Shown: piece after piece, positions 33,332-43,395 of the stretch
Position numbering within the stretch: position 1 is the stretch's first letter
How the letters are laid out: the number at the start of each line of letters is the position of its first letter
Assembly: GCA_964627935.1 (NCBI GenBank)
Contig: CAZVLB010000019.1
Span: 1 to 64,000, forward strand
Length of the DNA stretch: 64,000 nt
DNA from: JAABVY01 sp964627935
Lineage (GTDB): Bacteria > Zixibacteria > MSB-5A5 > JAABVY01
Direction: 5' to 3'
The notes under the pieces: generated by a model
What the model saw: the letters and a program-made list of their open reading frames with translations, nothing else
Database searches by the model: none
What the model was told of the DNA's origin: nothing
Program-made: the position numbers and the translations under genes

Positions 33332-35344
33332 CTATTTTCCCGCTGATATATCGATATTGATAGAAAGTTCCGAGGTGCCTGATTCGTTAATTTCGACGGG
33401 CACCTTTACTTTTAGATTGTCCACCATACATACCCCGGAATCATCACTGCAAAAATATACAATGGCATCGAATTCCAGGTCTGTTTCGCCTTTCTGCGCA
33501 CGGGCCGGGATTTCCAGCGGAAAATTATGGCCGTTGGAGCTGACTTCATCGGATGACTTTGTGAATTCCAGAAAGTCACCATTGGATGAGCTGTAGTTCA
33601 GCATAAATGGTGCATTATCGATATATTTATAACCCTCGGGAAGATTGAAGTCGAGCATTATCATACCCTCACCCGGTTTGATCTTTTTCGGCTGTAATTC
33701 AATCACCCGTCCGACAAACTCTTCACTCTTGCCCCGGTTGAGCTTGTCCAGATTGGATAGCTGAAGGGTTGAGACCATTTCGGATGCCATATCGATCACG
33801 CGGATCGAATGATTATTGACATCGGCCACATAGATTTTGCCGTTTAAAATCGAAAGACCGCCCGGCTCAAAAAAATTTGCCTCGGCTAAGGAACCATCCT
33901 TGTAGCCGGATTCACCTGTACCGGCGTAAGCCTGGCTGGTTCGCTTTTTGGGTTTGATGGTCTTGATCCTTGAATTGTATGTATCGGCAATATATAACAG
34001 GCCGTCATGATACACTACTCCCAGCGGATGCTGCAACCGGGCCACAGTATAATCGCCGTCAATATCGCCAAAATCGAACAACCCCTCGCCAATTATCGTG
34101 CTGACTTCGCCGTCAGGATCGATATCGGCCGACCTGATCGCGCTTATCTCACTGTCGGCAAAATAGAGCTTTTTGCCATCGGTGGTGATTCCCGAGGGCT
34201 GGGCCAGTGCGGCATTGGCATGCGGGCCATCGATTAGCGCCTCACGGGATGATCCCGCAAATGGTTGCGCTTTTTCGGTTTTTAGATCAGCCACCCAGAG
34301 TTGATGCGATCCGGCCATTGCAATGTACAGCTTGTCACCGATTTTCAAAAGATCCCAGGGTGAGTTGAGGCAGATCTCGGCGCCATGGCCTGCTTTATTA
34401 TATTCACGGGCCTGCTGGCCGCATCCGAATATTGTGGTAACTGTTCGAGTCTTCAGGTCGGCTTTCCTGATTGTGTGATTTTCCGTATCCGCTATATACA
34501 GAATATCTCCATCCATATATGTGCCCTGGGGATGGAAGAATCGCGCTTCCTCGAATGAACCGTCCGTATTGCCGGGCACACCGCTTCCGATAACCTCAAG
34601 GATCTTTCCATCAGGATCAGTGATAATAATTCTGTCGTTATTCGAATCGGTGATGATGACACGATTTGAAGCGGAATCTGTCTTCACCTTGCCGGGAAAT
34701 GCCAGCACCGTATTAGGTGCATCCTGCTTTTCCAGATCAAGGCCGAGTGGCCCAGGCCTGAGAACGCCCTTATCGCCGAAATACTCGACAGCATCGCCGA
34801 TGACCTTGTTGAATGGTTCATATATGCCTTCGCCGGAATGGACGCCGATAATCTTACCTTTTGGATTTATCAACACGAATGAGGGCCAGGCCTGAACACC
34901 GTACTGGCTCCAGATCTTAAACTCGTTGTCATTGACTACAGGATGCTCTATTTCATAGCGCAGGATCGCCTGGCGAATCGCCTCGGTTTCTTTTTCATTT
35001 TCGAATTTGGCCGAATGAACTCCGATAACCACCAGTTCTTCGGCATATTTCTCTTCCAGCTTTTTCAGGTCGGGAATCACATGCATGCAGTTAATACAAC
35101 AAAATGTCCAGAAATCGAGAAGTATGATTTTGCCCCTGAAGTCGGATAATTTAAGGTCCCTGTCAGTGTTCAGCCAGTCCAGGCCGCGCGGGAATTCGGG
35201 AGCATTGGTTTTGCCTTCAAGAAAGCTGTCTACCATGTAATCTTCACCACCCTTGCCGTCATTTTCCGCCTGCGCGTTGCAGGATATTAGTGCTAATGAT
35301 ACCAGAAAACTGAGTAGAGTCAACACCATGATGCGGATTTTCAT
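33332..35344 (-). CDS. NHLRC2-like lipoprotein: thioredoxin domain plus NHL beta-propeller
   Basis: 670 residues from ATG 35344, chosen for the lipoprotein signal (SLALISCNA) that follows. A thioredoxin-like domain (about 50-190) has the unusual active site WTFCCINCMHVIPDL. Repeated NHL units follow (FFHPQGTYMDGDILYIADTENH-type blocks; LQHPLGVVYHDGLLYIADTYN). A C-terminal domain resembles DsbD-N (YFCSDDSGVCMVDN). The order Trx-NHL-C-terminal beta domain matches NHLRC2-type proteins. It probably faces the periplasm and takes part in thiol redox or protein folding; partner unknown. Confidence 0.88.
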   Translation of the reverse strand: MKIRIMVLTLLSFLVSLALISCNAQAENDGKGGEDYMVDSFLEGKTNAPEFPRGLDWLNTDRDLKLSDFRGKIILLDFWTFCCINCMHVIPDLKKLEEKYAEELVVIGVHSAKFENEKETEAIRQAILRYEIEHPVVNDNEFKIWSQYGVQAWPSFVLINPKGKIIGVHSGEGIYEPFNKVIGDAVEYFGDKGVLRPGPLGLDLEKQDAPNTVLAFPGKVKTDSASNRVIITDSNNDRIIITDPDGKILEVIGSGVPGNTDGSFEEARFFHPQGTYMDGDILYIADTENHTIRKADLKTRTVTTIFGCGQQAREYNKAGHGAEICLNSPWDLLKIGDKLYIAMAGSHQLWVADLKTEKAQPFAGSSREALIDGPHANAALAQPSGITTDGKKLYFADSEISAIRSADIDPDGEVSTIIGEGLFDFGDIDGDYTVARLQHPLGVVYHDGLLYIADTYNSRIKTIKPKKRTSQAYAGTGESGYKDGSLAEANFFEPGGLSILNGKIYVADVNNHSIRVIDMASEMVSTLQLSNLDKLNRGKSEEFVGRVIELQPKKIKPGEGMIMLDFNLPEGYKYIDNAPFMLNYSSSNGDFLEFTKSSDEVSSNGHNFPLEIPARAQKGETDLEFDAIVYFCSDDSGVCMVDNLKVKVPVEINESGTSELSINIDISAGK

Positions 35345-35451
35345 TTGATTGCCTTTGAATGATGTTGTCTGAATTTTATAAAAGTAGTCATATATGTCTG
35401 CCAGTTGCTTAAACAAATGCGGTTTGGAGAAGTTTCCCGGACGGTTTGCAC

Positions 35452-35488
35452 CAAAAAGAAAGGGCTTTCCATACAAGTGAAAAGCCCT
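35452..35488 (-). terminator. Rho-independent terminator of the glutamate dehydrogenase gene
   Basis: Perfect 8-bp stem AGGGCTTT/AAAGCCCT (35461-35468, 35481-35488) followed on the minus strand by TTTCTTTTT. Confidence 0.88.
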
Positions 35489-35510
35489 GCATAATAATCG
35501 TATTTATGCT

Positions 35511-36926
35511 TTACGGGAATATACCCAGTTCCATATAAGAATTGGCGATCAAATCAATCGCGTTAATAAATGAAGATGTACGCAGATCGATCTTATCACC
35601 ATGTCTTTTCCTGGTTTCCCTGATTCTCTGGTATGCGTCAATCATTGTATCCTCGAGCCCCGAATTGACCAGGTCCAGCTCACGGGCGCCATGCAGCATA
35701 TCGGTCCATTCCTGATCGGAGAATTGCTTGCCGGTGGCTTTTTCAATCGCTGTCAGGATACGACGCTGGGTGGTTTCCTCGAATCTACGGCCCATTCTGC
35801 CGAAGCGGACATGCGAGAGATTTTTGAGCCATTCGAAATAGGAAACGGTAACACCGCCGGCATTGAGATATGTATCCGGGATAATCATCACCCCGCGCTC
35901 ATCGAGATAATCATTGGCATCGGCGCTGACCGGACCATTGGCGGCCTCAGCAATTATCTTGGCCCTGATCTGTGGCGCATTTTCAATTGTAATCTGGTTT
36001 TCAAGAGCGGCTGGCACAAGTATGTCGCAGGGCAGTTCCAGTGCTTCAAATGTGTTCTCTATATTTTTTGCGCCGGGGAAATCAAGTATCGAGCCGGTTT
36101 CCTTGCGATGAACCACGACATCATCGACATTCAAACCTTTTTCGCTGTAAATCGCGCCCTCGTATTCGGCCAGGCCGATAATAATCGCCCCCGCCTCCTG
36201 CAGGAATTTTGCGGCATGATAACCGACATTACCGAGACCTTGCACTACAACTGTTTTGCCGATTATTCCGAATGACAGTCCCAGTTTTTTCATATCCTCG
36301 GCATCGGAGCAGGCCTCGCGGATGCCGAAAAATACTCCACGGCCGGTGGCCTCGACACGGCCCTGCACTCCGCCCTGGCTGATCGGTTTGCCTGTCACGC
36401 AGGCGGGAGCCTCGAGAGCCTCGGTTGTTATCGCGCGATAGGTATCGGCAATCCAGGCCATCTCTTTCTGCCCGGTACCGTAATCGGGGGCAGGAACATC
36501 AACACCCGGTCCCAAAAATCCCTTCTTGGTCATCTCAAAAGCATATCTTCGGGTAATTCTTTCCAGCTCGGCCTCCGAGTAGTTTCTGCGGTCGATCTTT
36601 ATTCCGCCCTTGGCGCCGCCAAATGGCACGCTGACAATTGAGCATTTGTAGGTCATAAGCGCGGCCAGGGCCATGACCTCGTCCTCATTAACATCCAGGC
36701 TGTACCTGATTCCACCCTTGACCGGCAGGCGGTGATGGCTGTGTTCGGCACGCCAGGCATGTATCGCTTCAATCTTCCCATTATCGCGCTTGACCGGGAA
36801 GGTCATATGGTAGACGCTGTTGCAGATTTTGATCTGGCGCAAAAGACCCGGCTCATGCCTGGTAAACGCAGAGGCCTTATCAAAATACTGATTTACCTGT
36901 TTATAAAAACTGACTTTTTCAGGCAT
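35511..36926 (-). CDS. gdhA: Glutamate dehydrogenase (Glu/Leu/Phe/Val dehydrogenase family)
   Basis: 471 residues from ATG 36926, with GGAGG upstream. Substrate-side motifs PVKGGIRYS and VPFGGAKGGI (catalytic Lys region) and PAPDYGTG are present, and the Rossmann NAD(P) fingerprint VVQGLGNVG lies in the second half. The enzyme interconverts glutamate and 2-oxoglutarate plus ammonia. The family also includes Leu and Phe dehydrogenases, but the length and motifs favour glutamate. It is somewhat longer than GudB/RocG (about 425). Monocistronic, with a strong terminator. Confidence 0.93.
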   Translation of the reverse strand: MPEKVSFYKQVNQYFDKASAFTRHEPGLLRQIKICNSVYHMTFPVKRDNGKIEAIHAWRAEHSHHRLPVKGGIRYSLDVNEDEVMALAALMTYKCSIVSVPFGGAKGGIKIDRRNYSEAELERITRRYAFEMTKKGFLGPGVDVPAPDYGTGQKEMAWIADTYRAITTEALEAPACVTGKPISQGGVQGRVEATGRGVFFGIREACSDAEDMKKLGLSFGIIGKTVVVQGLGNVGYHAAKFLQEAGAIIIGLAEYEGAIYSEKGLNVDDVVVHRKETGSILDFPGAKNIENTFEALELPCDILVPAALENQITIENAPQIRAKIIAEAANGPVSADANDYLDERGVMIIPDTYLNAGGVTVSYFEWLKNLSHVRFGRMGRRFEETTQRRILTAIEKATGKQFSDQEWTDMLHGARELDLVNSGLEDTMIDAYQRIRETRKRHGDKIDLRTSSFINAIDLIANSYMELGIFP

Positions 36927-37240
36927 CGAAAATCCTCCTTTTATGCCCGATTGCAAGCGACTGTTGTGATCGGTCCTGTCGTATCCGGGGACAGAGTTTT
37001 ATACCTGACCGCAGATTCGATTTTCATGTTAACTGGATATAACAATAGAAGATAATAATTGTTGCGCTTTTCATCAACTATTTCGGGATTTTTTGCATGT
37101 TTGCGGTGGGCGGTCGGCTCAAGCCTGGCTTTGGGCCGGTATGTTACTTGAATCTTGTAGGGCAGGAGTCACAGTCATACGATCCTGCCAATGGCGGCAT
37201 ATCAGGATGCTAACCCGCTGTGATAGATGTTTTAGATATA
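36927..37240. repeat. Gene-free region with two hairpins related to other intergenic elements
   Basis: Between the glutamate dehydrogenase gene (start at 36926) and the second lon. A hairpin at 37115-37138 (CGGCTCAAGCC/GGCTTTGGGCCG) and an inverted repeat GGCAGGA/TCCTGCC at 37161-37167/37183-37189 are present. The GTGGGCGGTC...GCTTTGGGC stretch resembles the minus strand near 10990-11020, and the GGCAGGA arms match 7621-7661. The part next to the dehydrogenase gene should carry its promoter. No gene seen. Confidence 0.5.
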
Positions 37241-37276
37241 ATAAGAAAACCGGTGAATTATCCAATCCGCCGGTTT
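37241..37276 (-). terminator. Possible terminator of the second lon gene
   Basis: 7-bp stem AAACCGG/CCGGTTT (37247-37253, 37270-37276) 13 bases after the stop; the following T tract is interrupted, so termination may be weak. Confidence 0.55.
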
Positions 37277-37289
37277 CCATAAACTCAAT

Positions 37290-39665
37290 CTATCTCTTCT
37301 TCTTTTTGGCCGTTGCCTTTTTCTTTTTCTTCTCAGGGCTGAGAGCAAGTTTCAGTGCCTCATCGATTGTTTTCACGAATTTATATTTCATCTTGCTCTT
37401 GAGCTCCTTGGGCAGATCGAAAATATCTTTTTCATTCTGTTCAGGCAGCACAATCATGTTGATTCCGGCCCTGTAGGCGCCCAGTGATTTCTCTTTTAAA
37501 CCGCCGATCGGCAGAAGCATCCCTCGCAATGTTATCTCGCCGGTCATCGCCAGCCTGGTCTTGACCGTCCGCCCGGAGAAAAGCGAGGCAATCGCAGTGG
37601 CCATGACAATTCCCGCCGAGGGCCCGTCTTTGGGCACAGCTCCCGAGGGGACGTGTACATGCACATCGACCTTGCCGAATTCATCATCGTCAATTCCAAG
37701 ATCATCAGCGATCGATTTGACATAAGAATAGGCGGCATGAACCGATTCTTTCATGACATCACCCAGATGACCCGTGAGCGAAAGATTGCCCTTGCCTTTC
37801 ATCTTGGTGGCCTCGACAAACAGCACTTCGCCACCTGTCTGGGTCCAGGCCAGACCCGGCACCACGCCGATTCTTTCGGTTCGTTCGACCAGTTCGCGCA
37901 CGAATTTAGGCGGGCCCAGGTATTTATGCACACTTTCGACCCCGACATTGACCTTGCCCTTCTTACCCACAGCCACATTCTTGGCTACCTTGCGGCAGAT
38001 TGTGGCCAGCTCGCGATCCAGGTTGCGAAGACCGGATTCACGGGTGTAATCGTTAATCACTTTCCGAAGAGCCGCATCGGTAATCTTGAGATCCTTTTTG
38101 GTCAATCCATGCTCATTGAGTTCACGGGGCATTAAAAAGCGCTTGGCAATTTGTGTCTTTTCAAGGTCCGTGTAGCCGGGAATACGAATAATTTCCATGC
38201 GGTCACGAAGCACATCCGGAATAGTATCCAGAATATTTGCAGTCGTTATGAACATCACCTTGGAAAGATCAAAAGGCACATCCAGATAATGATCCGAAAA
38301 TGTATCGTTCTGTTCCGGATCGAGCACCTCCAGAAGGGCGCTGGCCGGGTCGCCGCGGAAGTCCTTGCCGACCTTATCGATTTCATCCAGCATAAATACC
38401 GGATTCTTTGTGCCGGCACGTCTGATGCTTTGGATGACGCGGCCGGGCATTGATCCGATATAGGTTCTGCGATGACCCCGGATTTCGGCCTCATCATGCA
38501 TTCCGCCCAATGATATCCGTTCGAATTTCCTGCCCAATGCCCGCGCAATCGACCGTCCCAGCGATGTTTTGCCAACCCCGGGAGGGCCCACAAAACAGAG
38601 AATCGGGCCTTTTATATCGGTCTTCAGCTTGCGCACGGCCAGATATTCCAGGATACGTTCCTTTACTTTCTCAAGATCATAATGATCTTCATCGAGAATC
38701 TTTTCAGCTTTGCTGATATCGAGCATATCCTCGGATTCCTTCTGCCACGGTATCGTAACCATCCAGTCGATATATGTTCGCGCGACAGTATATTCGGCCG
38801 AGGATGGATTCATGCGGGCCAGGCGGTCCAGTTCCTTTTCGGCCGCCTCCTGAGCGACCTCAGGCATCCCGGCTTCCTCGATCTTCTTCCTGAATTCATC
38901 GATTTCCTCGGAACGCTCATCACCCATGCCCAGCTCTTTCTGGATGGCCTTGAGCTGTTCTTTGAGGATATATTCCTTCTGAAGCTTGCCCATTTCGCTG
39001 GCAGCATCGGCCTGGATTTTCTTGGAAAGCTCCAGGACCTCATATTCCTTATTCAGATGAGCCAGGAGTTTTTCCAGCCTCTTGCGGACATTTGTTACTT
39101 CAAGTATTTCCTGTTTCTGCTGTATATTCAAATTTAAATTGGAAGCCACAAAATCGGCCAGCTTGGAAGCATTATCCTGATTTATGGCGGAGACATAGTT
39201 TTCTTCCGAAAGATATGGCGCCAGGTCGGTGACCTTTCGCAATATCTCATGAACATTGCGTGTCAATGCCTCCAGCTTGACATCTTTCCTGGTCTCTTCC
39301 TCGATCTCCTCCACCTCGGCCGTAAGATAGGGATCACTGGAGGTAATCTTTATCAGCCTGATTCTGGAAAGGCCTTGAACCAGAAAACGCACCGAACCAT
39401 CGGGAAAACGCAGCATCTTCAAAATCGATGCGCTGGTTCCGATTTTGTAAATATTGTCCTCACCTTCTTCTGTAATAGAATCCGGCTTCTGGGTAAACAG
39501 GCCGATTGTTTTGCCCTCCAGCAATGCCTCATCCACCATCTTGGCATATTTCTGATTGGAAATCATCAAAGGCATTACCAGGTAAGGATATACAACCATA
39601 CCCTTGATTGGCAGTAATGTTACCTCTTTTGTTTTAGTGTCAGGTTTTGACGTTACAGCTTCCAT
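37290..39665 (-). CDS. lon: ATP-dependent protease La (Lon), second copy
   Basis: 791 residues, full LonA architecture: N-terminal LLPIKGMVVYPYLVMPL, Walker A GPPGVGKTS, Walker B VFMLDEIDK, Ser of PKDGPSAG, Lys of GGLKEKSLGAYRA. It ends in a lysine-rich tail (KKKKKATAKKKKR) absent from the first copy. GGAGAA lies upstream of the ATG. It differs clearly from the copy in the tig-clp operon, so it is a paralogue and not a recent duplication. Having two Lon proteins is known in some lineages (for example Myxococcus LonD/LonV, Bacillus LonA/LonB); the division of labour here is unknown. Confidence 0.95.
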   Translation of the reverse strand: MEAVTSKPDTKTKEVTLLPIKGMVVYPYLVMPLMISNQKYAKMVDEALLEGKTIGLFTQKPDSITEEGEDNIYKIGTSASILKMLRFPDGSVRFLVQGLSRIRLIKITSSDPYLTAEVEEIEEETRKDVKLEALTRNVHEILRKVTDLAPYLSEENYVSAINQDNASKLADFVASNLNLNIQQKQEILEVTNVRKRLEKLLAHLNKEYEVLELSKKIQADAASEMGKLQKEYILKEQLKAIQKELGMGDERSEEIDEFRKKIEEAGMPEVAQEAAEKELDRLARMNPSSAEYTVARTYIDWMVTIPWQKESEDMLDISKAEKILDEDHYDLEKVKERILEYLAVRKLKTDIKGPILCFVGPPGVGKTSLGRSIARALGRKFERISLGGMHDEAEIRGHRRTYIGSMPGRVIQSIRRAGTKNPVFMLDEIDKVGKDFRGDPASALLEVLDPEQNDTFSDHYLDVPFDLSKVMFITTANILDTIPDVLRDRMEIIRIPGYTDLEKTQIAKRFLMPRELNEHGLTKKDLKITDAALRKVINDYTRESGLRNLDRELATICRKVAKNVAVGKKGKVNVGVESVHKYLGPPKFVRELVERTERIGVVPGLAWTQTGGEVLFVEATKMKGKGNLSLTGHLGDVMKESVHAAYSYVKSIADDLGIDDDEFGKVDVHVHVPSGAVPKDGPSAGIVMATAIASLFSGRTVKTRLAMTGEITLRGMLLPIGGLKEKSLGAYRAGINMIVLPEQNEKDIFDLPKELKSKMKYKFVKTIDEALKLALSPEKKKKKATAKKKKR

Positions 39666-39772
39666 TTTTATTTTTCTCCAAAATTTTTACTTCAATACAA
39701 TATATAGCCGTTATACAATCGGCTTTCCACTTCTTAGATACTAAATACGGCACGAATGTTCCAATATAAACA

Positions 39773-41628
39773 TTATCGTAGATTTTGGAGCATTTCTTCA
39801 ATATGCTTATGAGATTCGGATTCCGGTACCCGTCTGAGATATTCATTAAGGTAATATTGCGCCGCTTTTTCATTGCCTTGATGATAGTATATCCGTCCCA
39901 GCGCCAGATAAGCACGGTCATAGTCGGACTCATATTTGAGCAATCTTTCGTAGATTTCAGCCGCTCGATTCAGGTTGCCTTTATAAATTTCAGCAGTTGC
40001 CAGAAAATCGTGTGCGCCTATCGAGGTGCTGTCGATAGCCAATGCGCGCGAGGCATAATGTGCTATTGAGTCGATGAAAATCCGTTTCAATGATGGATCA
40101 TTATAATTGTGATAAAAGACATCAAAGGTCGAGCTGATATCCAGCATATGTCGCGGATTGGGGACCTTCTTAAAAGCTTGCTTGTAGCTTTCGATTGCCT
40201 TGTAAAGATCCTCGCGGCTGCGATAGTAGCGACGTACTGGCCGCCCAGCGTTTCATAGCCATAGGCGCTGCGCTGATCATAGAACCGCAGAATATCCTCG
40301 AACCTTTCAATTGAGCGATTGTAGCTGCTGTTTATGCCGATGTATGATACAGTAAATACCAGGGTGACCAGTGTGGCAGTTCGCATAATCCCACCGAATT
40401 TCCGGGATATGTCCTCATCCTCGGTGAAAAATATGTAAACCGCAAATACAGCTAAAATACCCGTTGATGAAAACAGGTCCCAGTCTCTCGCCAGCCCCAG
40501 CTTGGGATCGAAGAAAAGCACAAATCCGATTGACTGGATTATCAATATTAATGCGAATATCTTTATATCCCTGTTCAGCTTTCCAAATACACCACTTAGA
40601 ATAATCAAAGGTATAAGCAGGACAGCAAGTGTGCCTGACAGCAGGTAGTTGTTGACAATATCCATCAGATGAGCAGGGGAAAAGAGCTTGTAACCATCGA
40701 ACCCGAAAGGTAGCAGGAAACCGGCATGCTCGGTGAAGAACTCGGGACGATAGAAATAATGCAGATAGATAAATCCACCGGCTATGAGCAGCAATGATGC
40801 CAGCGAGAGGATAATGTGATTTCGGCCGATTTTACGCTCTTTAATTGCCACTGCAATCAAAAACAGGTATGAGGGCAGGATATAAATGCTTGAGAAATGA
40901 GTAAAAAAGGTCACTGTAAATATCAGCATAAGGCATCCATAACAATTTTCACCCTTCAGAAACCGGTATGCATAGATCAGATAAATAAACAGGCCCATGA
41001 ACAGCAGGCTGTATGATTCCTCGTAACCGAAATAGAAAAAAATCCCCCCCAGACCAAGAAAGATCAGTAGCGGGGAGATGCTGATTTTTCCTGATGGCCT
41101 GGTCAGGTTCAGAATCGCCAGAACAAAAAAACCACCGATTATCGCGCTGGAAAGCTCGAAGACCTGATGAACGCCCCAGCCGGTAAGCGGGCCGAGAATT
41201 TTATACATTATCCAGTGGATAATGCTGTCCAATGGTTCTGTGGGAAGGGATAGCCTTGAGAAACCTGCCCGGATTTCATCGCCGCGCAGGTAACCATCAC
41301 CCAGCAGATGAACTGTGGTCCTGAATATGTAAAATATGGCAACGCTGAAGATATAGATACATACAGAGAATCCCAGATATATGTCTTTGTCGGCTGAAAG
41401 ATAGCCGCTATGCAGGCGATTGACAATTCGATGAAAGCCATCCCGGAATTGCGGCAAAAAGGATACTGCCATAAATATTACGGCCAGCGCAGGCGCGATC
41501 GAATCGGCGAATCTAAGATGATTTATGCCCCACAGGCGCATGTCGGGAAATAGCGGGGAGAGCAGATATAAAGCGCAGATCAGGATTATCCAGAGATACG
41601 CTATCTGTCTGACAGTTTTATCCAACAC
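39773..41628 (-). pseudogene. Polytopic membrane protein with C-terminal TPR domain, broken by a frameshift
   Basis: The first frame (41628-40087) encodes about 12 hydrophobic segments resembling a GT-C-like or O-antigen-type membrane enzyme, with loop motif LLGDGYLRGDE. It degenerates after GYETLGGQYVA into low-quality sequence. Around 40225 the other frame takes over without a start codon (YYRSREDLYKAIESYKQAF) and continues into TPR repeats (SIGAHDFLATAEIYKGNL, AYLALGRIYYHQGN) to 39773. The offset fits a 1-base deletion. The intact product would be about 620 residues. The adjoining sequence has no homopolymer. It could be a real lesion or an assembly error. It lies 23 bases after pyrF. Confidence 0.7.
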
Positions 41629-41651
41629 ATCAGTTTATGGGATAATCGGAT

Positions 41652-42473
41652 TTAGGACTTTTTAAAGATTTCGAATTCGGCCAGCTCACGATTGAGTCTC
41701 TGGACTTCCTCGCGGGCTTTCTCGGCGAAATCCGGACCATCGGAAGCATAGATCACCGATCTGCTGACATTGATCAGGGCGATCGATTTGCCGTTATCAG
41801 TGCCATATTTGGCCGAGGCTTCCAGGTCACCGCCCTGCGCACCCACGCCGGGTATCAGAAACGGCAGATTGCCGGAGATGTCGCGCAACTCCTTGATTTT
41901 ATCCGGATGAGGCGCACCGACCACAAGACCCAGGTTGTCATTTTTATTCCATTTCTGGACAGTTTCAGCCACAATCTGATATAAAAGCCGACCGCCGCAG
42001 TCCAGAAGCTGGAAATCCTGCGAACTGGGATTGGAGGTCAGCGCCAGGACAAAGGCGAATTTGTCCTTGTATTCAAAAAACGGCGCTAATGAATCCTCGC
42101 CAAGGTAGGGCGAGACAGTGGTACCGTCGGCTCCAAGGTAATCAAAAATCGCCTGGGCGTACATCCTGGAGCTGTTGCCGATATCGCCCCGTTTGGCATC
42201 AACAATTACGGGTACATCTTCAGGTACAGCCTTGATTGTTGCCTTGAGCGTCTCCCATCCCTGACTGCCCAGCGATTCATAAAATGCCAGGTTGGGTTTA
42301 TATGCGATGCAGATATCGGAGGTTGCGTTGATTATATGCTGGTTGAATTCCAGTATAGGGTCTTTTTCTGATTTCAAATGCTCCGGGATTTTTTCGATAT
42401 CCGTATCGAGGCCGACACAAATCAATGATTTACGATCCCGAACAAGCTGAGAAATTCTTTCCTTGAATTTCAT
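41652..42473 (-). CDS. pyrF: Orotidine-5'-phosphate decarboxylase (type 2)
   Basis: 273 residues from ATG 42473. It catalyses OMP to UMP. The length and the signature VIVDAKRGDIGNSS (catalytic DxKRxD) fit the longer PyrF subfamily; CVGLDTD and YKPNLAFYESLG are at the N-terminus. It overlaps the 3' end of pyrD by 44 bases, which indicates strong coupling. It is third in pyrK-pyrD-pyrF. A start 7 codons earlier is possible; GGGTGG lies before the chosen ATG. Confidence 0.95.
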   Translation of the reverse strand: MKFKERISQLVRDRKSLICVGLDTDIEKIPEHLKSEKDPILEFNQHIINATSDICIAYKPNLAFYESLGSQGWETLKATIKAVPEDVPVIVDAKRGDIGNSSRMYAQAIFDYLGADGTTVSPYLGEDSLAPFFEYKDKFAFVLALTSNPSSQDFQLLDCGGRLLYQIVAETVQKWNKNDNLGLVVGAPHPDKIKELRDISGNLPFLIPGVGAQGGDLEASAKYGTDNGKSIALINVSRSVIYASDGPDFAEKAREEVQRLNRELAEFEIFKKS

Positions 42474-43395
42474 TTTTACCACCCAATTTTCCAATTAGTT
42501 CAGATATATCGGATATTCCCACTTGCTTAAGATAATCGGCCAATCCATCGGCCGCTTTTACCGTGCAATCGGGATTAACAAAATTAGCCGTTCCAAATTG
42601 AACCAGCGATGCGCCCACGATCATGAATTCGGCGACATCCAGGTGATTCATTATTCCGCCGATGCCCACCAGGGGAATTTTGACCGCGTTGTGAACCGCC
42701 CAGACTTTCGCCAATGCCACCGGTTTGATTGCCGGGCCGGATAAACCGCCGGTAGTATTGGTCAGAACCGGCTGGAAAGTCCAATGGTTCACTCCCATTC
42801 CAACCAATGTATTGATCAAAGACAGGCAGTCCGCACCGGCATCCTCGGCCGCCCTGGCAATTGCCGCGATATTGGTGACATTAGGAGAAAGCTTGATCAT
42901 CAGGGGATAACGCGAAATCTTTTTTAAGGTCGAGGTCAGATTGTGCGCGGCCTTTTCCGACGATGAAAACTCGAGACCATCGGCGCCCACATTGGGACAG
43001 GAAATATTGATCTCGAGCATATCGATACCCTCGCAGTCGTTGAGACGTTCCACGCTGTAGATATACTCATCTTTGGAGAATCCGGCCACATTGACCACTA
43101 TGCGTGTATCAAGCTTTTCCAAAAACGGGATTTTTTCTTCGATAAAGCGATCCACGCCCACATTGGCCAGCCCGATTGCATTGAGCATGCCGGCCGAGGT
43201 CTCATAGGTGCGCGGCGGCGGATGACCCGGACGGGGACTCTTTGTAATAGATTTTGTGACTATTCCGCCCAGTTTGGAGAGATCGATTATTTCATTGAAT
43301 TCCTCACCGTATCCGAATGTCCCCGAGGCTGTCAGGATCGGATTACGGAAATTGATTCCACAGATTTCGATTTCGAGATTGGGGCCGTCACTCAT
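42430..43395 (-). CDS. pyrD: Dihydroorotate dehydrogenase B, catalytic subunit
   Basis: 321 residues. FMN-binding TIM barrel with NPILTASGTFGYGEE near the N-terminus, ITKSPRPGHPPPR, catalytic Cys in INISCPNVGADG, and LSGPAIKPVALAKV before the phosphate-binding IGGI. It oxidises dihydroorotate to orotate and works with PyrK, encoded immediately upstream (ATGA overlap at 43392-43395). The class 1B type passes electrons via PyrK to NAD. Length is slightly above the usual 300-310 because of the C-terminal overlap into pyrF. Confidence 0.95.
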   Translation of the reverse strand: MSDGPNLEIEICGINFRNPILTASGTFGYGEEFNEIIDLSKLGGIVTKSITKSPRPGHPPPRTYETSAGMLNAIGLANVGVDRFIEEKIPFLEKLDTRIVVNVAGFSKDEYIYSVERLNDCEGIDMLEINISCPNVGADGLEFSSSEKAAHNLTSTLKKISRYPLMIKLSPNVTNIAAIARAAEDAGADCLSLINTLVGMGVNHWTFQPVLTNTTGGLSGPAIKPVALAKVWAVHNAVKIPLVGIGGIMNHLDVAEFMIVGASLVQFGTANFVNPDCTVKAADGLADYLKQVGISDISELIGKLGGKNEIQGKNFSACSGS

